The position numbers and the translations under genes were made by a program. A stretch of DNA of 11,338 nt from Clostridia bacterium (lineage in GTDB: Bacteria > Bacillota > Clostridia > Lachnospirales > Cellulosilyticaceae), in NCBI GenBank assembly GCA_029256345.1, contig JAQSYC010000088.1:1-11338 (forward strand), given 5' to 3'. The notes under the pieces are model-generated. The model was given only the letters and a program-made list of their open reading frames with translations, did no database searches and was not told where the DNA came from. Each line of letters starts with the position of its first letter. The first letter of the stretch is position 1. Shown one piece after another: positions 6,810 through 11,338 of the stretch.

Positions 6810-7255
6810 TTGTAATCCTCCTCATATTTGCTTAAACTTAATAAGATATGATTTAAGGTCTTTTCAAACCTATCAATCTCTTCTTCTGAAAGCCCCTCAT
6901 AAAATACTGAAATCATTTCATGGGATACCGCTTCATATTGCTCTTTGAGACTTTTACTTTTTTGAGTTAATGATACAATGATTTTTCTTTTGTCCTTTTC
7001 ATCCATTTTTCTGGTAATATATTCCGTTTGCTCCAGTCTGTCCAGCATGCTTGTCAGAGTAGTTTTACTTAATGCTGTCTGTATAACAAGTTCACTGATT
7101 GGAACTTGATCTTTTTGCCAAAGCGAAAAAATAATGCGTCCTTGTCCTGTATTTAAATCTGTTATCTGATGTTCTCTAAGCTTTTTGTCAAATATGCGCC
7201 CTGATACTTGTTTGATTTTAGAAACTAAAAATCCACCTTCCCGCAGCTTTTGCAA
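6806..7255 (-). CDS. MarR-family transcriptional regulator
   Basis: This is a dimeric winged-helix repressor of the MarR family. The 149-residue product has an N-terminal dimerisation helix, a recognition-helix region SKTTLTSMLDRLEQTEYI (63-80) and the wing TRKMDEKDKRK (81-91), which carries the family's Asp-x-Arg-like basic pattern, followed by the C-terminal dimerisation helices. The start is chosen as TTG at 7255, because AAGGAAGGTG ends six bases before it. A GTG at 7264 would lie inside that ribosome site and add only three residues. The gene is first in a two-gene unit with the PPOX protein. A perfect 18-bp palindrome occupies its promoter spacer, so autorepression is very likely. The inducer is unknown. 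Confidence 0.9.
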   Translation of the reverse strand: MQKLREGGFLVSKIKQVSGRIFDKKLREHQITDLNTGQGRIIFSLWQKDQVPISELVIQTALSKTTLTSMLDRLEQTEYITRKMDEKDKRKIIVSLTQKSKSLKEQYEAVSHEMISVFYEGLSEEEIDRFEKTLNHILLSLSKYEEDYK

Positions 7256-7278
7256 AATAATCACCTTCCTTAATCAGT

Positions 7279-7307
7279 ATTTTAGTACTATATAGTACTA
7301 TTGTCAA
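7279..7307 (-). promoter_or_regulatory. Promoter of the marR-PPOX operon
   Basis: The -35 is a perfect TTGACA at 7307-7302, the spacer is 17 bases, and the -10 is TAAAAT at 7284-7279. The ribosome site AAGGAAGGTG follows within about 20 bases of the -10, so the leader is very short. Confidence 0.8.
7283..7300. promoter_or_regulatory. 18-bp perfect palindrome, candidate MarR operator
   Basis: TAGTACTATATAGTACTA reads the same on both strands and fills almost the whole gap between the -35 and the -10 of the marR promoter, touching the -10. A dimer bound here would block RNA polymerase. Size, symmetry and position match known MarR-family operators; that this MarR binds it is inferred. Confidence 0.75.
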
Positions 7308-7354
7308 CTGTTATATTCGAATATTTCTGATTTTTTACAAGCTCAATGTTTTAT

Positions 7355-7408
7355 ACAAAAATAGGGTTATGGGACAATTAACTCAATAAGTTAGTTATCT
7401 CATAGCCC
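7355..7408 (-). terminator. Terminator of the cupin-BKACE-kinase operon
   Basis: Arms at 7390-7408 and 7364-7382 form a 19-bp stem with one mismatch and three G-U pairs around a seven-base loop. On the minus strand it is followed at once by TATTTTTGTA. It starts 12 bases after the kinase stop, so it closes this operon before the marR promoter. Confidence 0.8.
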
Positions 7409-7419
7409 TTTAAATATTC

Positions 7420-8880
7420 TTAATTAAGCTCTGTAACCGTTGATTGCTTTTTTACCATTACCTCCACTGCTTCTTTCAACGTCTCTACTTCTCCAACATT
7501 ACCTGGAAAGATCACATAGGGTGTTAGCGGAAATTTACTTTCTTCTCCAGTCTGCCATACAGGAATCCCCGGCCGAATCTGCCCCATAACATTGGCCCGT
7601 TTTACCCGAAGTGCTTTCGTTCCTATATCGCTGGATGTAATCCCACCCTTTGCAATGACAAAGGCTGGTGTCACGCCCAGTCTGCCAACTAAGGACTGCA
7701 CCGCATCAGAGATTTTCACAGAGCGCTTTAGTGCTTCTTCCTTCGTATCATTTTCCACAACAAGCAGGCTTCTCCTCGTGTACACAACCACCGTTTTTCC
7801 TGCACGAATCAGTGCTTCTTCCTTCTTCAGAACTGTTTCTATTTCTTTGTCAAATGCTACCTCATCCAGTACCAGCTCAGATTTGAACTCAATGAATTCC
7901 AGACCCTCTAATCGCTTTAGATCTTCTAACTGACTGGTTGTCTTCTTTGTATGAGAACCAACTACGATAATGCCCCCATTTTCAGTTTCTTTTACCATCA
8001 TATCTTTTCTTGTAAGCAGTGGTCTATCAGTGATGGCCCCCATTACTTTCACCAGTGCGGCGGCAGTCCTAAAGATGAAATGCTTTCCCTCATCCATAGC
8101 ACGATACAATGCAACAGCGAATACTTCTAAATCGCAATAGTCTACTGCATTAACAATAACTTTGCCAAATCCACTCACCGTCATTAATTGATCTGTAATC
8201 TTTTCTATCCTAAGTTCCCTTAGGTCTTCAAGAGAGATACAGGTTACATCTTCTGCCTTATATTTCCCTTTTGTTTTTTCTTCCACATAGTCACAAAGGT
8301 TAGAATGGGTATAACCAAAAGTTTTATCTTTAGCAAATTCCGTCTGTCCAGCTGGTATCAGTTTATCTCCTGTTTTCACATAGTGCACATTATTGATTGT
8401 AAAGCGTCCCCCTTCTTTAAAGAAGGGACATAAGATTTCTCCGTCTGCCTTCTTTTTGCCATCTGCTTCAAATCCCCCCTTTAAAAGTTCTGTTTCCAAA
8501 GGATAATGTCCACGCAAAGTGGAATCACTCCGGCTCATAATGAGATATTCTTTACATGTCTCCTTAGCTATCTTTTCTACACGGCTTATGATTTCCTGAT
8601 GACACTCCGTTGTTTGGAGCGTGGTGAACCCACGGGAATTGGTCAGAATATAGAATAATTTATTTTCTTCTTCAAATCCTCTTCGGATACTATCCTCTGT
8701 CCAGTCTGTATAAACAGATACATCATGTACTGTCTGTACCCCTGTCGGATCATCATCCAGTACTATGATTTTCCTTTTTTTGTTCTTCACATAAGTCAAT
8801 AGCTCTTCATTCAGCTTTTTGCTATCCATCGGTGTATATTCTGCCAATATACTATATTTTAACGTTGCTTCTATTGTCAT
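7420..8880 (-). CDS. Four-carbon acid sugar kinase family protein (DUF1537)
   Basis: This is an ATP-dependent kinase of the DUF1537 family; characterised members phosphorylate threonate, erythronate or 3-oxo-tetronate. The N-terminal substrate domain shows DDDPTGVQTVHD (42-53), the variant of the family's DD-x-TG motif, and SRSDSTLRGH (116-125). The C-terminal nucleotide domain shows GSHTKKTTSQ (308-317), AKGGITSSDIG (410-420) and PGNVG (459-463). At 486 residues it is slightly longer than the roughly 420-470 usual for the family. The ATG at 8880 has AAGGAGAAGAG just upstream. It is the last gene after cupin and BKACE, 41 bases after the latter. No usual partner such as an OtnC-type aldolase/decarboxylase, PdxA2-type dehydrogenase or OtnI isomerase is in the window, so the true substrate is open. 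Confidence 0.9.
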   Translation of the reverse strand: MTIEATLKYSILAEYTPMDSKKLNEELLTYVKNKKRKIIVLDDDPTGVQTVHDVSVYTDWTEDSIRRGFEEENKLFYILTNSRGFTTLQTTECHQEIISRVEKIAKETCKEYLIMSRSDSTLRGHYPLETELLKGGFEADGKKKADGEILCPFFKEGGRFTINNVHYVKTGDKLIPAGQTEFAKDKTFGYTHSNLCDYVEEKTKGKYKAEDVTCISLEDLRELRIEKITDQLMTVSGFGKVIVNAVDYCDLEVFAVALYRAMDEGKHFIFRTAAALVKVMGAITDRPLLTRKDMMVKETENGGIIVVGSHTKKTTSQLEDLKRLEGLEFIEFKSELVLDEVAFDKEIETVLKKEEALIRAGKTVVVYTRRSLLVVENDTKEEALKRSVKISDAVQSLVGRLGVTPAFVIAKGGITSSDIGTKALRVKRANVMGQIRPGIPVWQTGEESKFPLTPYVIFPGNVGEVETLKEAVEVMVKKQSTVTELN

Positions 8881-8921
8881 TCTCTTCTCCTTTTTAAATA
8901 CCTCGACTTTTCATCTTTCAT

Positions 8922-9722
8922 CTATCCAATATGAAAAAAATTTCTTGCTTCAGTCGGTGTCATAGGTGCCTTATCCATTGCGCTTAACAGACGGACTGTC
9001 TTTTCTACTAAAGGCAGGTTTGTATCTACCTGTGTCACAGGATCCAGATAACGACTATCTTCAAAGCCTATGCGCACCGTTTTCGCCCCCATTCCGAGAG
9101 CAGCAGCTATAATACCAAAATCCTTCCTGTATGCATGGGTAATCCCCCACAATGTATCCTTAGGAATGAAATTGATCATAGCCATCAATGCTTCTGGAGT
9201 AGCCGGCGATTCTCCCGGATGTCCAAGTACAATACTGAACAGAATAGGATCTTTAAATTCATATTCTTTTCTAAGCTCCATAATCATATGGGTATGCCCA
9301 ATTTCAAATACTTCTACTTCCGGCGTTTTTTTCTGTTTTAAAATTTCAGCTACACAGTATTTCACTTCTGGAATAGGATTACAGTATACATAATCTCCCA
9401 AATTTGTAGAACCTACATTTAAAGAGCATGCCTCTACCTTGTCGTAATACAAAGGTGCGCACCGCTCTTCTATAGTCAATTTGGAAATACCTCCGGTAGA
9501 CGCCTCAATGATAATATCAGATTGCTCTCTAATTAATTCAACTGTCTCTTTAAATACTTTCATATCCGGTGTCAAAGCACCCTCCGCATCCCTTACATGC
9601 AGATGTACCATTGCTGCTCCAGCTTTTGCACATGCAATGACATCTTGTGCAATTTTCTCTGGATCAATTTGTTTATCTGTCGCCGCAACTGGAGCTACGG
9701 AAATCATTACTTTGTTATTCAT
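8922..9722 (-). CDS. Beta-keto acid cleavage enzyme (BKACE, former DUF849)
   Basis: This is a TIM-barrel zinc enzyme of the BKACE family, which transfers the acetate unit of a beta-keto acid to acetyl-CoA, giving acetoacetate and a new acyl-CoA. Metal ligands are visible: His40 and His42 in VHLHVRD, and Glu221 in VRIGFEDSRYL, which also holds Arg218 and Asp222. EASTGG (73-78) and LNVGSTNLGD (101-110) are further active-site loops. The 266-residue length is normal to slightly short. Compared from memory with 3-keto-5-aminohexanoate cleavage enzyme Kce, the glutamate that contacts the substrate amino group (Glu14 there) falls in APVAAT here, so the lysine-fermentation substrate is unlikely. The start has GGGAGG eight bases upstream. 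A sugar-acid kinase beside it suggests a hydroxylated substrate (inference). Confidence 0.92.
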   Translation of the reverse strand: MNNKVMISVAPVAATDKQIDPEKIAQDVIACAKAGAAMVHLHVRDAEGALTPDMKVFKETVELIREQSDIIIEASTGGISKLTIEERCAPLYYDKVEACSLNVGSTNLGDYVYCNPIPEVKYCVAEILKQKKTPEVEVFEIGHTHMIMELRKEYEFKDPILFSIVLGHPGESPATPEALMAMINFIPKDTLWGITHAYRKDFGIIAAALGMGAKTVRIGFEDSRYLDPVTQVDTNLPLVEKTVRLLSAMDKAPMTPTEARNFFHIG

Positions 9723-9778
9723 CTTTTTTGCCTCCCTGTTTTAAAAATTGAATCCCTTATTATACTTAATATAGGATT

Positions 9779-10132
9779 TTATTCATACAATACCTGTGCA
9801 ATCACGACCAGCGGTTTTTCACCCTTACATGCAATTTGATGAGTATCTCCTGGCATAGCTGCAATAATATCTCCAGCTGTTAACTGCTGTTCTTCGCCAT
9901 TTATGATATGTATAGCTTCTCCTGATACCACCACCATCGTTTCCATTTCCTTTTCATGGGTATGTTTTCCAATACTCACACCAGGCTCTAGGGTATGGCG
10001 AACATAGGCACGCCCCTTTTCCAGCATTTCTTTGGGTGCATCTAAAAGCCTCTCCATCATCACAGTACCTCTTCCGCCCATACAATGTTCAATTGGAATG
10101 GGTACAATATCTTTTGCTTTTCTATAAATCAT
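9779..10132 (-). CDS. Small single-domain cupin protein
   Basis: This is a 117-residue cupin barrel. Cupin motif 1 is complete: Gly51, His57, His59, Glu64 and Gly71 in the exact G-x5-HxH-x4-E-x6-G spacing. Motif 2 is GDIIAAMPGDTHQI (87-100), with His98 as the fourth metal ligand. So it should bind a divalent metal. The ATG at 10132 is 11 bases after GAGGAG; a nearer ATG at 10140 is followed at once by TAA. It is the first gene of the unit with BKACE and kinase, 56 bases before BKACE. Possible roles are isomerase or epimerase of a sugar acid, decarboxylase, or ligand-sensing accessory; the sequence does not decide. Confidence 0.85.
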   Translation of the reverse strand: MIYRKAKDIVPIPIEHCMGGRGTVMMERLLDAPKEMLEKGRAYVRHTLEPGVSIGKHTHEKEMETMVVVSGEAIHIINGEEQQLTAGDIIAAMPGDTHQIACKGEKPLVVIAQVLYE

Positions 10133-10182
10133 CGTTACATATTCTCCTCTCTACCAAAATAATAGTTCCTTTAATAATTATA

Positions 10183-10239
10183 AAAAGCCGTCGAATAAAA
10201 TCTGGATAATTGTCCATATTTTCGTTCGTGGCGGCTTTT
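10183..10239 (-). terminator. Imperfect long hairpin terminator after the gntR gene
   Basis: AAAAGCCG (10239-10232 side) pairs with CGGCTTTT (10190-10183). Inner blocks CGAA/TTCG, AAAAT/ATTTT and TGGA/TCCA extend it into one long bulged stem, and TTTTTATAATTATT follows on the minus strand. It begins seven bases after the gntR stop. The outer A and T tracts let it work in either direction. It stands between gntR and cupin, where only a weak promoter (-10 TATAAT near 10176-10181, no -35) is seen. Confidence 0.65.
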
Positions 10240-10245
10240 AAATTT

Positions 10246-10953
10246 TTATTTCCAATATTTATAATGTTTTTGTACGATTTCAAAAATCGTATCTTCTTTT
10301 TTGCTCTTAAGCATATCAATGATTTCTTGATGTAGCTCTATAAATTCTTCCCTGTCTCCATGCTCCAGCACATTAATGATTGCCATGACCCTTGTACTCC
10401 TTGTAATCTTGTCCACATAATACCCAATGCTCTCTAAGAGTGCATTGTCTAGTACATTTACAATGGCAGAGTGGAAAGTCACATCGATATCAAAAATAGT
10501 TGTAGGAGAAGGCTGATCTTTTTCTAATTCAGCTCTCATCGTTTGCAAGATTTCCTGCAATTTACCAATTTCTTTGTCTCCCATAGCCTTCACAGCTACT
10601 TGTAGAATCCCTATATCGATAACTTTCCTTAAATTGACGATCTGTCCCTGTGAATCTTTCTGCAATATAATGCCATACAAAATAGGGTACAACATCTTGT
10701 AGTTATAATCCTGCCGTATAAATGTTCCTTCTGCGCGTCGGATTTCCAGTACACCGTAGGCTTCCAGAACCTTAATTGCTTCCCTGATAGAGTTTCTACC
10801 GACCCCAAATGTCTCACACAATTCTGGTTCGGTAGGGATTTTATCCCCAGGCTTTAATTCTCCGTTTATAATTGCATTTGTTATCTGATCTACTACCCGC
10901 TCTACAACCGATTTGTTTGCAAGAGAGGATTTCATAAACTTGCCTTCACTCAT
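10246..10953 (-). CDS. GntR-family transcriptional regulator, FadR subfamily (FCD domain)
   Basis: This is a repressor with an N-terminal winged helix-turn-helix (about 12-80), with the GntR marks IINGELKPGDKIPTEPEL (28-45), FGVGRNSIREAIKVLEAYG (49-67) and RRAEGTFIR (72-80). The FCD ligand domain (about 90-230) is all-helical, with the expected acidic/histidine metal sites: an Asp and His in DIDVTFH, His in IELHQEI and His in QKHYKYW near the end. Such regulators usually bind an organic acid intermediate and derepress its catabolic genes. The ATG at 10953 has AAGGA ten bases upstream. It has its own promoter after dctM and a terminator before cupin. The 235-residue length is normal. The regulated genes are presumably the flanking transporter and catabolic genes. 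Confidence 0.93.
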   Translation of the reverse strand: MSEGKFMKSSLANKSVVERVVDQITNAIINGELKPGDKIPTEPELCETFGVGRNSIREAIKVLEAYGVLEIRRAEGTFIRQDYNYKMLYPILYGIILQKDSQGQIVNLRKVIDIGILQVAVKAMGDKEIGKLQEILQTMRAELEKDQPSPTTIFDIDVTFHSAIVNVLDNALLESIGYYVDKITRSTRVMAIINVLEHGDREEFIELHQEIIDMLKSKKEDTIFEIVQKHYKYWK

Positions 10954-10985
10954 TTAGCACCATTCCTTGTAACTTTCTTATATCC

Positions 10986-11014
10986 AGTATACAGCAAGCC
11001 ATAAAACAGCGCAA
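10986..11014 (-). promoter_or_regulatory. Predicted promoter of the gntR gene
   Basis: The -35 is TTGCGC at 11014-11009, the spacer is 17 bases, and the -10 is TATACT at 10991-10986. It sits in the 89-base gap after dctM, about 33 bases before the gntR ATG. Confidence 0.55.
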
Positions 11015-11026
11015 TTACAAGATAGA

Positions 11027-11058
11027 ACAAGTTGACTTGTCACTAGATTAGACAAGTC
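11027..11058. promoter_or_regulatory. Cluster of three ACTTGT half-sites, candidate operator
   Basis: ACAAGT-TG-ACTTGT (11027-11040) is an exact inverted repeat. Its second arm also pairs with a third copy: GACTTGTC (11034-11041) and GACAAGTC (11051-11058), 8-bp arms around the dctM stop codon. It lies just upstream of the gntR promoter. It could be an operator for the GntR protein or a hairpin at the end of dctM; no U-run follows, so termination is less likely. Confidence 0.4.
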
Positions 11059-11338
11059 GTAAGCCATGGTACAAAGGTGATAATAATCAGTGCCACCAGT
11101 GACATTAACAACAATGGTACCATCTTACGGCATATTACTTCAAATTTTACCTTTCCAATATCTGCTGCAACATATAGATTGGGTCCAACTGGAGGTGTTA
11201 CCTGTCCAATGGATAAATTCAGTACAAGAACAACCCCTAAGTGTATGAGGTTGATATCCAGTGCCTTTGCAATAGGAAGGATAATCGGCACCAGAATATA
11301 AAGTGCACTGGTGTTATCCATCACACAACCTGCCAGCA
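11043..11338 (-). CDS. dctM: TRAP transporter large permease, DctM-like (C-terminal part only)
   Basis: This is the final 97 codons of a second TRAP large membrane subunit; the beginning lies right of the window and the frame is open to the edge. The visible part has MDNTSALYILVPIILPIA, then LGVVLVLNLSIGQVTPPVGPNL, the strongly conserved C-terminal DctM loop, and a last hydrophobic helix ending FVPWLTTCLI. It is a different gene from the dctM at the left edge, which is present only as an N-terminus, so the two cannot be compared. Its place before the GntR regulator and the acid-sugar genes suggests that it imports the substrate of that pathway. Confidence 0.92.
   Translation of the reverse strand, partial: LAGCVMDNTSALYILVPIILPIAKALDINLIHLGVVLVLNLSIGQVTPPVGPNLYVAADIGKVKFEVICRKMVPLLLMSLVALIIITFVPWLTTCLI

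Noticed and set aside
7592..7933. Plus-strand open frames opposite the acid-sugar kinase (also at 7668-7886, 9070-9393 and 9481-9839)
   Set aside because: They lie antisense to well-recognised kinase, BKACE and cupin genes and their Ser/Phe-rich translations look like reverse-strand shadows.
10122..10319. Minus-strand 65-codon open frame between gntR and cupin
   Set aside because: It overlaps the end of gntR in another frame, runs through the terminator hairpin and has a composition (Ile/Lys/Asn-rich) expected of AT-rich noncoding DNA.
1..11338. CRISPR arrays, tRNA/rRNA genes, insertion sequences or phage genes
   Set aside because: No regularly spaced direct repeats, tRNA-like cloverleaf, transposase or phage protein was seen on either strand by eye.

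Overview
The window looks like low-GC Gram-positive chromosome, most likely from the Clostridia (Bacillota). The DNA is AT-rich, Shine-Dalgarno sites are strong and close to AGGAGG, promoters are near the sigma-A consensus, both TRAP binding proteins carry lipobox signal peptides, and one regulator is a YesN/AraC-type response regulator. No species can be named. Every supported gene lies on the minus strand, so transcription runs from high to low coordinates.

Right part (11338 to about 7355): a catabolic block for an organic acid or acid sugar. It begins with the C-terminal end of a TRAP large permease (dctM-like, cut by the window edge). Next is a GntR/FadR-type (FCD) repressor with its own promoter and a hairpin terminator. 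Three metabolic genes follow: a small cupin, a beta-keto acid cleavage enzyme (BKACE, former DUF849) and a four-carbon acid-sugar kinase (DUF1537), closed by a strong terminator. A kinase for sugar acids beside a BKACE suggests a pathway in which a sugar acid is processed to a beta-keto acid and split with acetyl-CoA. The exact chemistry cannot be read from the sequence.

Middle (7310 to 6300): a two-gene unit, marR plus a flavin/PPOX-family protein, translationally coupled through ATGA. Its near-consensus promoter has a perfect 18-bp palindrome filling the -35/-10 spacer, a clear candidate operator for autorepression. A 22-bp perfect hairpin ends the unit.

Left part (6195 to 1): a TRAP transport and sensing block. 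A consensus promoter drives a YesM-type sensor kinase, a YesN-type response regulator and a TRAP-type solute-binding lipoprotein, all overlapping. A second promoter with a palindromic spacer and a structured leader drives a complete-looking TRAP set: dctP lipoprotein, dctQ and dctM (only its first 69 codons are in the window). The likely logic is that the first binding protein senses solute for the kinase, and the regulator acts on the transporter promoter.

The main oddity is that the response regulator gene has lost roughly 100-110 bases inside its receiver domain. Its conserved start with the acidic pocket (LLIVDDEP) is in a different frame from the rest, which resumes at the phospho-acceptor motif MDIQMPG. 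Either the gene is broken or a truncated, phosphorylation-independent regulator is made from an internal ATG.
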